DNA of 63,154 nucleotides from Streptomyces brasiliensis. Its GTDB lineage: Bacteria; Actinomycetota; Actinomycetes; Streptomycetales; Streptomycetaceae. Of the stretch, positions 53,538 through 62,957 are shown piece after piece. Within the stretch, counting starts at the first letter, position 1, and each line of letters begins with the position of its first letter. The stretch is from assembly GCF_014647875.1 (NCBI RefSeq), contig NZ_BMQA01000043.1:1-63154 (forward strand), given 5' to 3'. Made by a program: the position numbers and the translations under genes. The notes beneath the pieces were generated by a model. It was given only the letters and a program-made list of their open reading frames with translations, had not been told where the DNA came from and made no database searches.

Positions 53538-54995
53538 ATGAAGAACAGACATGCCCGAGTGGCCTGGATCGCGGCCATCGCGGCCAGCGCACTCGCGCTC
53601 TCGCCACTGGTCACCACGGCCAACGCAGCGGTCAGCAGCCAATCCGCAGCTGCACCGAAGAAGGACAACCAGAGTGACAAGGACACGCTCCAAGTCGGAG
53701 CAGCCCGGGTCGACATCACGCCTACCGACCCGAAGTACCCCGCACTCAACGAGTACGACCACGAGAAGCTCAACCTGCGTGCGATCGTCTTCGAGAACCA
53801 CGGACACCGGGGCGCGCTGATCGGAGCCGACACGGTGCACATCGACGCTCCGATCTTCACTGAGACGATCAAGGCAGTCGCTGCCGAGCTCAAGACCTCG
53901 CCGTCCAACATCATCGTGTCGAGCACACACGCTCACAGCGCCGTCGTGCCGGGCCCCGCCGTCTCGGGACCGGCTTGGGGCAACGCTCCGGGCTACTTGG
54001 CGAACGCGGCGCTCAAGGCCGTGAAGGAAGCCGAGTCGGACATGGAACCGGCACTCATGGGCTACTCCACCGGAAGCGCTGACCTCAACGTGAATCGCGA
54101 TGCGATCGACCCGACGACCGGCAAGTGGACGCAGGCCGCCAACCCGGACGGCCCTACTGACAAGGCCGTCGCAGTGCTGTCGTTTGCGCATCCGGACGGG
54201 TCACCGATCGCCGCGTACGTGACGTACGCGATGCACCCGGTCAACGGCTACTTGGGTTACTACACGAGCGGCGACTTCCCGGCCGCGATGAGCCGCTGGG
54301 TGGAGCAGTCGTTCAACGACAAGATGGTCACGGTCTTCGCCCAGAACGCGTCCGGAGACGTGAACCCACTCTGGCTGCGCACCGGCACCAACGTGCTCGC
54401 CTCGGAGAGCGGCGTTCCCATCACCGGCTATGAGATGACCCGGGAGAAGGTCGAGCAACCGGTCAGGGACAACGTCGTCACGCCGGTCAAACCGAGCGAC
54501 AAGAGCGTTCACCAACTCTTCGACTACATCCAGTCGCTCGGCATCGTCCTGGGGGAGGAAGTTATCCGCATCATGTCGCACACCAAGGCCAACGAGGGCA
54601 ACCCCACGATCTGGGGCGCCTCCGACACTGTTACGTGTCCAGGACGAACTCGACTCGACAACGCCCGTGAGGGTGTGCCCGGCGTGTACACGGACGGGCC
54701 GGACGTCGACATCCCCACTGGGATGCTAGGTATCGGCGACGTCGCCCTGGCCAACGTCGGAGCGGAGATCTACACCCGCATCGGTGAGCGCATCAAGGCC
54801 CAGTCGCCGATGAAGAACACCATGGTCGTCACCCTCGCGGAGGGTAAGGCAGCTTCCGGCTACATCCCAGACGAGCAGTCCTGGGACCACCAGACTTTCC
54901 AGGTGCTCGGCTCGAAGCTCAAGCCGGGTTGCGCCGAGGACGGAATCGCCGACAGCACGACGCACATGATCCAGACCTACGCCCATAGCCGCTGA
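53538..54995 (+). CDS. Secreted neutral-ceramidase-like enzyme
   Basis: The 485-residue protein has a Sec signal (residues 1-31, ending TTANAA) and the N-terminal catalytic region of neutral/alkaline ceramidases: AARVDITPT, the zinc pair VSSTHAHSA, VTYAMHPVNG and NASGDVNPLW. It lacks the usual C-terminal ceramidase domain (whole enzymes are about 650 residues), as in many related actinobacterial proteins. Likely an N-acyl amide hydrolase outside the cell; substrate inferred only. AAGGGG precedes the ATG at 53538. Confidence 0.78.
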   Translation: MKNRHARVAWIAAIAASALALSPLVTTANAAVSSQSAAAPKKDNQSDKDTLQVGAARVDITPTDPKYPALNEYDHEKLNLRAIVFENHGHRGALIGADTVHIDAPIFTETIKAVAAELKTSPSNIIVSSTHAHSAVVPGPAVSGPAWGNAPGYLANAALKAVKEAESDMEPALMGYSTGSADLNVNRDAIDPTTGKWTQAANPDGPTDKAVAVLSFAHPDGSPIAAYVTYAMHPVNGYLGYYTSGDFPAAMSRWVEQSFNDKMVTVFAQNASGDVNPLWLRTGTNVLASESGVPITGYEMTREKVEQPVRDNVVTPVKPSDKSVHQLFDYIQSLGIVLGEEVIRIMSHTKANEGNPTIWGASDTVTCPGRTRLDNAREGVPGVYTDGPDVDIPTGMLGIGDVALANVGAEIYTRIGERIKAQSPMKNTMVVTLAEGKAASGYIPDEQSWDHQTFQVLGSKLKPGCAEDGIADSTTHMIQTYAHSR

Positions 54996-55019
54996 CCGCG
55001 ACACGTCTCACTCACCCAA

Positions 55020-55059
55020 CATGGCTGGGGTCACCGCCCGCGGGACGGCCCCAGCCATG
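55020..55059 (+). terminator. Hairpin after the ceramidase-like gene
   Basis: CATGGCTGGGG (55020-55030) pairs exactly with CCCCAGCCATG (55049-55059); 18-base loop with further internal pairing, 25 bases after the stop. Confidence 0.7.
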
Positions 55060-55141
55060 CGGACCACTCACGCAACCTCGTTTGCGACCTGTCCGCAGTC
55101 GCACAAGATACGGGTGAACCGTTCCGGGTTCGGTAGAGATC

Positions 55142-55400
55142 TCAGATGTTGGTTGTGACCTGGGGTTTCGTGGTTGCGAGGTAGTGGTTGTTCTCGTATT
55201 CGACGGGCGGGACGTGGCCTATCTCACCGTGGAGTCTGCGGTGGTTGTACCAGTCGACGTACTCGGCGGTGGCGAGCTCGACGTCGGACAACGTCTTCCA
55301 CGGCCGTCGGGGCTTGATCAGCTCGGTCTTGAACAGGCCGATCGTGCTCTCCATCAGGGCGTTCGCGTGATCCGTCGACTGCTGGTGTTCCCGATTCTGG
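55142..55400 (-). pseudogene. IS3-family OrfB, C-terminal fragment
   Basis: The fragment (DHANALMESTIGLFKTELIK, then WYNHRRLHGEIGHVPPVEYE) begins just before the catalytic glutamate and runs to the natural end. It is a sister of the fragment at 9140-9388, including the sequence beyond the stop. Confidence 0.8.
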
Positions 55401-55413
55401 AGGCGGAGGTCGG

Positions 55414-55592
55414 GTGCGGGTGACGCATCCGTTCCACCCGTTGTTCGGGCGGGAGTTGGAGTTCATTGAGCGTCGGCAGTGCTGGCGTGGGGACCGGGTG
55501 TACTACTTCGACGAGGTGGGTGGCCGGTCGAGGATTCCCACGGAGTGGACGGACGAGGCGCCGGTGGATCCGTTCGTGGTGGCGGCCAAGGG
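55414..55592 (+). pseudogene. DUF5372-family protein, cut by an insertion sequence
   Basis: Sixty residues read VTHPFHPLFGRELEFIERRQ, then DRVYYFDEVGG and TEWTDEAPVDPFVVAA, a DUF5372 family start. The family sequence ends exactly where the inverted repeat of the next IS begins. DUF5372 genes commonly sit next to transposase genes. Confidence 0.65.
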
Positions 55593-55619
55593 TGTGGGGC
55601 TCGCAAAGTCATCGCTGCA
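55593..55619 (+). repeat. Left inverted repeat of the IS3-like element
   Basis: Begins TGTGGGGCTCGCAAAGTCAT; pairs with 56758-56784. Confidence 0.8.
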
Positions 55620-55669
55620 GGTGGGGGCCTGCGTGCCGAGACCTCGGCAGTGGCTGGGATGCTGCACGG

Positions 55670-56755
55670 GTGATCACCTCGCTGCTGTACCGGACCACCC
55701 GTGCGCTGCTGTCCGTGCCGGCGGTACTGCTACGCCGGGAGACCGCCAAGGATGCCGAACTGCTGGTGCTGCGGCACGAGAACGCTGTACTGCGACGGCA
55801 ACTCACCCATCCGATCCGCTACGAGCCCGCCGACCGATTCTGGCTGGCCGCGCTGTCGTCGCTGATACCGCGCCGCCGCTGGAGCAGCGTCTTCCCGGTC
55901 ACGCCAGGGACGCTACTGGCCTGGCACCGAAGGCTGATCGCCAGAGAGTGGGACTACTCCGGCCGACGCCGACACACCGGTAGACCACCCACCGCTGCCG
56001 CGCTCAAGAAACTGGTCCTGCGCCTGGCGCGTGACAATCCCCGGTGGGGGCATCGCCGGATCCAGGGCGAGCTGGCCCGGCTGGGGCACCCGATCGCGTC
56101 ATCCACAGTGTGGCAGATCCTGCACGCTGCCGGCATCGGCCCGGCCCCGCGTCGCTCCGGTCCAAGCTGGCGCGAGTTCCTCACCATACAGGCGGAGGGA
56201 ATCATCGCCGCGGACTTCTTCCACGTGGACACCGTGACCGGCAGGCGCCTGTACGCGCTGGTGTTCCTCGAGCACGGCACCCGCAGACTCCACCTCACCG
56301 GCGTCACCGTCCGCCCCACCGCACAGTGGGCGACCCAGCAGGCCCGCAACCTCGCCGCGGATCTCGGCGCCCGCGTCGAGTCCCTACGCTTCGCCCTTCG
56401 CGACCGCGACAGCAAGTACACCAGCTCCTTCGACGCCGTCTTCGAAGCGGAGGAGATGGAGGTGCTGCTCAGTGCGCCGCAGGCGCCGCGGATGAACGCC
56501 CACTGCGAGCGCGCGATCGGCACGATCCGCCGGGAGGCACTCGACCACGTTCTGATCATGAACGAGGCCCACGCCCGACAGGTCCTCGCCGAGTACCAGC
56601 ACCACTACAACAGGCACCGACCGCACCGAGCCCGAGACCAACGACCGCCCGAGGCTCAGGACCAGCCCGCTGTCGGGCACGCCCCCCACGCGCAAAGGCT
56701 CCTACGCACCCGCATCCTCGGCGGAGTCATCAACGAGTACAGATACGCCGTTTGA
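55670..56755 (+). CDS. Integrase-core transposase (single ORF)
   Basis: The 361-residue protein is full length with an N-terminal helical part (KDAELLVLRHENAVLRRQL), an HTH region (NPRWGHRRIQGELARLGHPI) and a DDE core: IIAADFFHVDTVT, FALRDRDSKYTSSF and CERAIGTIRREALDH. The GTG at 55670 is the first start matching the family N-terminus. It is the only transposase in the window that appears intact. Confidence 0.83.
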   Translation: MITSLLYRTTRALLSVPAVLLRRETAKDAELLVLRHENAVLRRQLTHPIRYEPADRFWLAALSSLIPRRRWSSVFPVTPGTLLAWHRRLIAREWDYSGRRRHTGRPPTAAALKKLVLRLARDNPRWGHRRIQGELARLGHPIASSTVWQILHAAGIGPAPRRSGPSWREFLTIQAEGIIAADFFHVDTVTGRRLYALVFLEHGTRRLHLTGVTVRPTAQWATQQARNLAADLGARVESLRFALRDRDSKYTSSFDAVFEAEEMEVLLSAPQAPRMNAHCERAIGTIRREALDHVLIMNEAHARQVLAEYQHHYNRHRPHRARDQRPPEAQDQPAVGHAPHAQRLLRTRILGGVINEYRYAV

Positions 56756-56757
56756 GC

Positions 56758-56784
56758 CGCAGCGATGACTTTCCGAGCCCCACA
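56758..56784 (-). repeat. Right inverted repeat of the IS3-like element
   Basis: Ends in TTTCCGAGCCCCACA; the mate of 55593-55619. The same end sequence recurs at about 34520-34545 beside the decayed copy. Confidence 0.8.
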
Positions 56785-57822
56785 GGTTCCTGCCCGCACT
56801 GGCCGCGCACACCGGCCTGCTGTCCGGCGCCGAATCGGTCGCCTATGTGGACATCGATGACACGATCCGCCGCACCTACGGCTACGCCAAGCAGGGGGCG
56901 GGTTACGGATACAGCAAGGTCAAGGGCCTCAACGCGCTGCTCGGGATCGTCTCCACACCCCTGTCCGCCCCCGTGATCGCCGCCACCCGCCTGCGCAAGG
57001 GCCCGACCAACTCCGCACGCGGGGCCGCCGCGTTCGTCACCGAGAGCATCCGCACGGCCCGCGCCAGCGGCGCTGCCGGACTGCTCATCGTGCGGGCCGA
57101 CTCCGGGTTCTACGGCGCCGACGTCATCAACGCCTGCCGGGCCCTGGATGCCTGCTTCTCCGTCACGGTGCGGATGAACACCTCGATCAAGGCCGCGATC
57201 GCGGGCATCGACGAAGCCGCATGGAAAGCGATCAAGTATCCCAAGGCGGTGGGACGAAGAGGGGAAGTGCTGGATCTCGGACGCGGAGATAGCCGAGACC
57301 ACCTACACCGCCTTCACCTCCAAGCCGAAGAAACAGCAGGTCACCGCCCGCCTGATCGTGCGCCGCGTCAAGCGCCTCAAACCCGAGGCGATCCCCGAGG
57401 GGCAGGGCACGCTTTTCGACACCTGGCGCTATCACGGCGCGTTCACCAACTCCCCGCTCTCCCTGGCCGATGCCGAGCGTGATCACAGGCGTCACGCTGT
57501 CGTGGAACAGGCGATCGCGGATGTGAAGAACGGCCCGTTCGCGCACGCCCCCTCGGGGCACTTCCAGCCGAACGCGGCCTGGCTCGCCCTGGCCGCCCTC
57601 GCGCACAACCTGACCCGCGCCGCCGGCGCCCTGGCGTCCGCCTTCCACGCCAAGGCGACCACCGGCACAATCCGCGACCACCTGATCAACGTGCCTGCTC
57701 GGCTGGCACGTTCGGCCCGCCGCCTCACTCTCCATCTGCCCGAACGCTGGCCCTGGCGGGACGACTTCACCCAGTTCTTCGACCTCGCACACGCGCCACC
57801 ACCCGCCGTCGAGAAGCCCTGA
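56785..57822 (+). pseudogene. IS1380-family transposase, headless and frameshifted
   Basis: Coding starts immediately at the IS3-like right end (LPALAAHTGLLSGAE, then VDIDDTIRRTYGYAKQGAGY with the first catalytic Asp and LLIVRADSGFYGADVINACR with the second). A one-base deletion near 57253 moves the frame; WISDAEIAETTY and SLADAERDHRRHAVVEQAIA follow in the new frame to a natural stop at 57822. The first 80 or so residues are missing. Confidence 0.8.
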
Positions 57823-58420
57823 CCACCCCGCCCGCAAGGGCCTGAGATCTCCGAGCATGTGGAAAAGCTGGGCAGACCAGCGGGCACCCCATGCCCGAAT
57901 CCACACCTCAGCCGCGGACCGCCCCCGAACCACCCGAAACGACCACTCCGAAATCAAGCCGGTGGATCCGGGCTGAGCTTCGGCGGCCCTCCAGGCAGCC
58001 GTGCCAAGTCAGCCCACTCGTCATCGATCTTCACGTACAGTGCGGTCACGAGGGTGTTCAGGTTCGTCGTCACAAACGATCATGGGCACCCTCTCTTCGC
58101 GCCCGCAGCCATTTGGACAGACTCGTCTAGACCAACGCAGCGCGCGACGATCAGCCAAACATCGACCTCATGCGGTTCAGGAGCGTGGCTGTGCTCGGCG
58201 GCGAAGGCCACGTCTGGTGGTCGCAGGGACGTCGGCGCCGGCTGAGGACCCAGCCACCACCAGACGTGGCCCCGGCGTCCTTCCGGCGATAGTGAGCAGA
58301 GCCCAGCGGCAGCGCCGAAGCACACGGCGCGGTGCTCGGCGTGCCGCAGGGCCAGCCAGCAGCTCGCACAGAAAACGGACCTGACGGCTGTTTGTCTACC
58401 CGGTCGTGCGACGAGGCAGG
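57823..58420. other. Intergenic region with a long inverted repeat
   Basis: No gene is seen in 600 bases. The perfect 16-bp inverted repeat 58206-58221 / 58256-58271 (arms GGCCACGTCTGGTGGT, 34-base spacer) could be a terminator for the converging PEBP transcript or a relic of a mobile element. Confidence 0.45.
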
Positions 58421-58948
58421 TTATGCCTCGTAGACCGGGACGAGGACGGCCCTGGCGAGGGTATGGGTGAACAGGTTGAACCCGAGGAAGGCCGGAGTCG
58501 CCCCATCAGGCAGTTGGAGCGAGGGGACGTCGACGGCGTGCACGGCGACGTGGTAGTGATGCACGCCATGTCCCGCGGGCGGGGCGGCGCCGAGGTAGCG
58601 CCGCAGCCCGGCGTCGTTGGTGAGTTGGACCGCACCTTCCGGAAGCTTGGCAGCAGTGTCGTCCCCCGCGCCGGTCTGCAGTTCGGTGACATTGGCGGGG
58701 ATGTCCGCAACGGCCCAGTGCCAGAAGCCACTTGCGGTGGGGGCGTCCGGGTCGTAGACGGTGACCGCGAAGCTCCGGGTCTGGGCGGGGAAGCCAGACC
58801 AGGCTAGGTGCGGCGAGACGTCTTGGCCGCCGGCACCGAAGATGCCGCTGCGCTGAGAGGTGCGCAGCGTCTGGCCGTCGGCGATGTCATCGCTGCGGAG
58901 CGTAAATGAGGCGACCGCCGGAAGGCTGTCGTACGGGTTACGGCTCAT
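58421..58948 (-). CDS. YbhB/YbcL-type PEBP-family protein (second copy)
   Basis: The 175-residue protein has the family signatures FAVTVYDPDAPTASGFWHWA and GHGVHHYHVAVHAVD with a conserved SPHLAWSGFP loop, and is full length. It is distinct from the copy at 29836-30288, being longer and with different spacing. An alcohol dehydrogenase gene lies 122 bases upstream on the same strand. Confidence 0.85.
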   Translation of the reverse strand: MSRNPYDSLPAVASFTLRSDDIADGQTLRTSQRSGIFGAGGQDVSPHLAWSGFPAQTRSFAVTVYDPDAPTASGFWHWAVADIPANVTELQTGAGDDTAAKLPEGAVQLTNDAGLRRYLGAAPPAGHGVHHYHVAVHAVDVPSLQLPDGATPAFLGFNLFTHTLARAVLVPVYEA

Positions 58949-59070
58949 TCTGTTTCTCCTGCGGGTGTTGGATGGGTAGGTGCCGAGCGCCCGTGGCCGG
59001 TCGGCACTCGTTGCCGTCGGGTCCGTCCAGTGAAGACGAATCGGGGACGGAGCTGGGACGAGGATTCCGC

Positions 59071-60111
59071 CTAACCGGCGGCGGGAATGAGAATTGCGCG
59101 GCCGACGAGCTTGCCAGATTCCAGGTCGTGAATGGCGTCGTTGACCGCGTCCAGCGGGTAGGCGTTGGTGTGCAGGGTGACCTTGCCCTGGGCGGTCAGG
59201 GTCATCAACTCGGCGAGGTCGTTGTAGCTGCCGACCAGGTTGCCGACGACGTTGATCTCGCGGGAGATGAGCTCGATGGTGGGCAGGTCGACATTGCCGC
59301 CGTAGCCGATGGTGAAGTAGCTACCACGGTTGCGCAGTGCAGCCAAACCCTGGCCGGGGGTGCCATGTTCGCCGACATAGTCGAACACGACGTGCGCCCC
59401 GCCGCCGGTGATGTCACGCAACCGGTCGACCACAACGGCCGCGTCCTCGGCGGCGTTAATCGTGTGATGCGCGCCTATGGTGCGGGCGAGTTCGAGGGCG
59501 TCGGCGGACCGGTCGACGACAGTGATCGTCGCGGCGGTGAGCGCGGCCAATACCTGGATGCCGATGTGGCCGAGCCCCCCAGCGCCAATGACAACAGCGT
59601 GGCTGCCGGGTGGCAGCAGCGGCACCGCCTTACGGACGGCGTGGTAGGCGGTCAGTCCGGCGTCGGCGAGTGCGGCAACATCAGCGGGCCGCAGGTTCGG
59701 ATCAAGCTTCACCACGGCACGCGCATTGGTGAGCAGGTAGTCGGCCATACCGCCGTCGGTGTTAAGGCCAGGGAAGGTGGCGTTGGCGCAGTGCGAGTCG
59801 TCGCCAGCTCGGCACGCTGCGCACAGCCCACAGGTGACGAGTGGGTGCACTATGACCGGGTCGCCCGGCATGAGTCCAGTGACTGCGCTGCCTACGTCGG
59901 CGATCCAGCCTGCATTCTCGTGACCGAGGGTGTAGGGCAGGGCTGGGTTCTGGATGGTCTTCCACTGACCTTCGATGACGTGTAGATCGGTGCGGCACAG
60001 GCCTGCTGCACCGATCTGGACGACCACGTCGAGGGGCGAGCTGACGGTGGGCTTGTCGATGTCGTCGAGCTGGGGCGGTACCCCATACCGGTGCAGTCGA
60101 ACTGCCTTCAT
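59071..60111 (-). CDS. Zinc-dependent NAD(P) alcohol dehydrogenase
   Basis: The 346-residue medium-chain dehydrogenase has catalytic zinc ligands Cys39 (GLCRTD) and His64-Glu65 (GHENAG), structural zinc cysteines 94, 97, 100 and 108 (CGLCAACRAGDDSHC) and a Rossmann motif VIGAGGLGHIG at about 172-182. The start at MKAVRLHRYG matches the family and has GAAAGG upstream. It is divergent from an IclR regulator, so it may be regulated by it. Members oxidise primary or aromatic alcohols; substrate unknown. Confidence 0.88.
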   Translation of the reverse strand: MKAVRLHRYGVPPQLDDIDKPTVSSPLDVVVQIGAAGLCRTDLHVIEGQWKTIQNPALPYTLGHENAGWIADVGSAVTGLMPGDPVIVHPLVTCGLCAACRAGDDSHCANATFPGLNTDGGMADYLLTNARAVVKLDPNLRPADVAALADAGLTAYHAVRKAVPLLPPGSHAVVIGAGGLGHIGIQVLAALTAATITVVDRSADALELARTIGAHHTINAAEDAAVVVDRLRDITGGGAHVVFDYVGEHGTPGQGLAALRNRGSYFTIGYGGNVDLPTIELISREINVVGNLVGSYNDLAELMTLTAQGKVTLHTNAYPLDAVNDAIHDLESGKLVGRAILIPAAG

Positions 60112-60512
60112 TTTTGTGGCCTTTCTTTCCCTCGCTGTGCCGTTTGATTGATGCTCGAGGAGCGATGACGCAGGGACAGGTCCGGTGTCCGTGCTGCGCT
60201 CAACATGCCGCCGTGCCAACACCCTCGGCAAGTCTGCGGTGTCCGTTTTATGCTCATGTGGAATCACGGCCATTGCGGACGCGATTTTCCGGGCGCAGTC
60301 TCAATCGACAGCGCGGTGCCGGCGACCTGTCGCGGCACCAGCAAGACTCCCCCCATCCCCGGGGGCGACGGTAGTTCGGGTGTGCGATGCGGAGGTTGAA
60401 CGTATTGTCTGATTCTTCGACCGCCACTTATCCTGTTGATATACTTGAGGGTGACGTGTATTGCGGACTCGTCGCAGTTCGTGACACACGTTCACCGCAG
60501 AGAGGTATTCCT
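60112..60512. promoter_or_regulatory. Divergent promoter region between the alcohol dehydrogenase and IclR genes
   Basis: Four hundred bases with no gene and an AT-rich window at 60405-60455. A TATACT hexamer at about 60440 is a possible -10 element for the IclR gene. Sequence-level support is weak. Confidence 0.35.
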
Positions 60513-61310
60513 GTGCCCAATGCCGACAACGGCGGCGGCGTGAGCTCCGTGCAACGCGCGCTGCGAGTACTCGAAGTCGTCGCCGCCGCCAACGACGGTA
60601 TCCAGGCCAAGGTGGTCGCACGGCGACTCGGCTACAACCTGTCGAGTACCTACCGCCTGCTCAACACATTGGTCCAGGAGGGCTACCTGGTCCATCTCGG
60701 CGACCTGCACGGCTTCGGGCTCGGCTACAAGATCCCGCCGCTATACCAGCTGCTGCGCGAACGCCTCAACGTCGAGCCACGCATCGCGGATGTCGTCGAC
60801 CAAGTACACGCCAGGACCGGCACAGCCGCCTACTATTCACTCTATCGTGGACTGGAACCTGTCGTCGCCTATGTTGCCGAATCTCCCGATGCGCCCGCGA
60901 TCCGCATGCTCGATATCGGCACGGCTGGTGCTGCTCACGCCACGGCCTTCGGCAAGATGATGCTCGCGGCCCTTCCAGTAGGCGATGTTCTCAGCTACTG
61001 CGAAATCAACGGGCTGACCCGCTACACCGAGCACACCATCGAGACCGTCGACGACCTCATGCCGCAACTCGAGTTGATCCGTTCCACCGGGGTCGCCGTC
61101 GAAATTGAGGAAGTCGCCCCGGGCACGGCCTGCATGGCCAGCGCGGTCACCGACGCTGACGGTCGGCTACGGGCGACCGTCGCCATCTCGACCAGCCTCA
61201 AGCACTTCCACCACAAGCATTCGCAGCTCGAGAACGCTATCCGCCAGGCGTCGCGACAATGCTGCGCACTCCTGCGTAACGCGCAGCCGACGAAAGCCGA
61301 TCCCCGCTGA
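60513..61310 (+). CDS. IclR-family transcriptional regulator
   Basis: The 265-residue protein has an N-terminal IclR winged helix (residues 9-70, SVQRALRVLEVVAAANDGIQ, YNLSSTYRLLNTLVQEGYLV) and a GAF-like effector domain (AFGKMMLAALP, EEVAPGTACMASAVTDAD). GTG 60513 with GAGAGG upstream gives the usual N-terminus. IclR proteins respond to small aromatic or organic acids, so a link to the divergent dehydrogenase is likely. Confidence 0.83.
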   Translation: MPNADNGGGVSSVQRALRVLEVVAAANDGIQAKVVARRLGYNLSSTYRLLNTLVQEGYLVHLGDLHGFGLGYKIPPLYQLLRERLNVEPRIADVVDQVHARTGTAAYYSLYRGLEPVVAYVAESPDAPAIRMLDIGTAGAAHATAFGKMMLAALPVGDVLSYCEINGLTRYTEHTIETVDDLMPQLELIRSTGVAVEIEEVAPGTACMASAVTDADGRLRATVAISTSLKHFHHKHSQLENAIRQASRQCCALLRNAQPTKADPR

Positions 61311-61336
61311 ATATCTTCACGCGCAGCCGACTGCGC

Positions 61337-61500
61337 AAGCGTTCCTGGTGGTGCGGGCGACGCTTTCCATGTCGACGCCGAGGCTGGCGACGTGCTCGAT
61401 GAGGTGCTAGCGGTTGCCGCCGTCGCGACCCACGCTTTGCGGAGGGTCGGGTGCTCGGCGTCCACCACGTTGAGCGGGCGGGTGCCGCCGTCGAGTCCTG
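61337..61500 (-). pseudogene. IS5-type transposase scrap
   Basis: In shifting frames the minus strand reads HPTLRKAWVATA and LIEHVASLGVDMESVARTTR, resembling the region just before the catalytic Glu of IS5-type transposases. The following 61501-61933 stretch holds no recognisable gene. Confidence 0.4.
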
Positions 61501-61933
61501 CATGCTTAAACCAGCCCCGCGAGCAGGAGACCGATCATGCTGACCACGATGCTCCGCTTGCGTCCCACGATCTCATGGCCAGCGGTTGGAGCCTAAGAAG
61601 CCTCGTCCTGGCCCAGGTCGTGAACCCTGAAATCGAGAGTGGCTTGACGGCTCTGACCCCGCCTGGCGGTTGGAGGGACTGATTGTATGCGTCGTGGGTT
61701 CCCAGGGCCTGAACCCCTTGCATGCAGAGTCGAACCGCCGCTCTTTCTGCCGTCCCGGCACGGCTGTCGGATGCTAGCGCTGGCACGACGCTCGCCCACG
61801 ATCCGGGCTCAGCATCAGCTCTCAAAGAAGACTGGCTGGCGCTGACGCGCCCGTTGCGCGCCCGTAAAGTTGCCCCGGTTTGATGGACAACCTCTCGCTT
61901 TGGGACACTGGGTCCCGCAAGGAGGAGTTCATC

Positions 61934-62075
61934 GTGCCAAGGACGCGTCCGGCCTACCCGCCCAAGTTCCGTCGCCAGATAGTCGAGCTGGTTCGAGCCG
62001 GCCGGTCGCCGGAGGAGCTGGCGAAGGAGTTCGAGCCGTCCGCCCAGACCATCCGCACCTGGGCCAACCAGGCCA
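61934..62075 (+). pseudogene. IS3-family OrfA, N-terminal fragment
   Basis: From GTG 61934 the frame reads RPAYPPKFRRQIVELVRAGR and AKEFEPSAQTIRTWANQA, the IS3 OrfA helix-turn-helix, and then breaks into an IS21 fragment on the other strand. The upstream GCCCCGGTTTGATGGAC is likely the IS left end. Confidence 0.75.
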
Positions 62076-62078
62076 GCC

Positions 62079-62367
62079 GTTCGTGGATCACCGATGCCTT
62101 CATCAGGACCTCGGCCCGCAGCATCGAGTCGATCAGCGGCGCGAACTCGTCGATCTTCCTTGCCAGGGATCGTCCGTTCGTCGACCGGCGCAGCGGGGTC
62201 GCCGGGCCCGGCGCCGAGAGGTACTTGCGGACCGTCTTGCGGTCCAGCCCCGTCTCCCTCGCGATCTCCGACAGACTCATCGCCCCGGACTCCAACAGGC
62301 CGCAAAAACATCGCAGTTCCAACCAGCGCTGCGGATCCAAGACCACCGTCGACCGCCCCTCCGCCAC
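62079..62367 (-). pseudogene. IS21-family IstA, N-terminal fragment
   Basis: The frame reads VVLDPQRWLELRCFCGLLES, AMSLSEIARETGLDRKTVRK and LIDSMLRAEVLMKASVIHER, the DNA-binding N-terminus of IstA, and ends at the OrfA junction. Confidence 0.78.
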
Positions 62368-62455
62368 CTACACCGACCAAGCAGCAGAGTGCCGAGCAGC
62401 ATCCCTCAGTGCATCAGGAACTGGCCGCGTCCATCCGTACGCGGGTGGGGACGTT

Positions 62456-62690
62456 CAGATGTACGCCGACATCTCGCGCAAGGAGTCAGACCACCTCGAC
62501 GCCATGGACCTGGCGGACATCCTGCGCACCGATGCACCGCCCATCGCCGACAGCCGGCCGGCTCCGAGCTTGCCTGGGCCATCGTGGTCCTCGCCCGCGC
62601 ACGGCAGGACGCCGTGCGGGACCGCACCCAGACCGCCGAGAAGCCATCAGGACCTCCGGCAAGAGCGCGGCAGTTCTGGCCCGCCGGGTC
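62456..62690 (+). pseudogene. IS110-family transposase fragment
   Basis: The reading YADISRKESDHLDAMDLADI, LRTDAPPIAD and (next frame) AWAIVVLARARQDAVRDR follows the IS110 pattern around the DEDD domain, with at least one frameshift. The stretch 62691-62957 holds no recognisable gene. Confidence 0.6.
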
Positions 62691-62957
62691 AGGAATCAGC
62701 GGCGGGCCGGCGTCGGTTACGTATGCTTGGCTGCCCCTACCACTGCCTCACCCACCGCGTCCGCTCCAGCGAAGCATGCGCCTTCCCCGCCCCATCACAC
62801 ATTCAACTCGCGGATCCCACTTGACAGTTCTTCCGGATCGGATGGTTCTTGCCGCCTGTGTTGATGCCCTGTAACCGGCGCGGGACGGTGGTGGAGTTCT
62901 TGACGCTGAGCGTCGATTGTGGTGGCAGCCACTTATTGATCCGAAACTCAAAGGGTT

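Larger units (their letters stand above)
55593..56784. mobile_element. IS3-like (integrase-core) insertion sequence, apparently intact
   Basis: Ends are 27-bp inverted repeats (55593-55619 and 56758-56784), identical at 25 of 27 positions, around a single intact transposase. The element separates a DUF5372 stub from a headless IS1380 transposase, so it inserted into older mobile DNA. No target duplication longer than two bases is evident. Confidence 0.8.
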
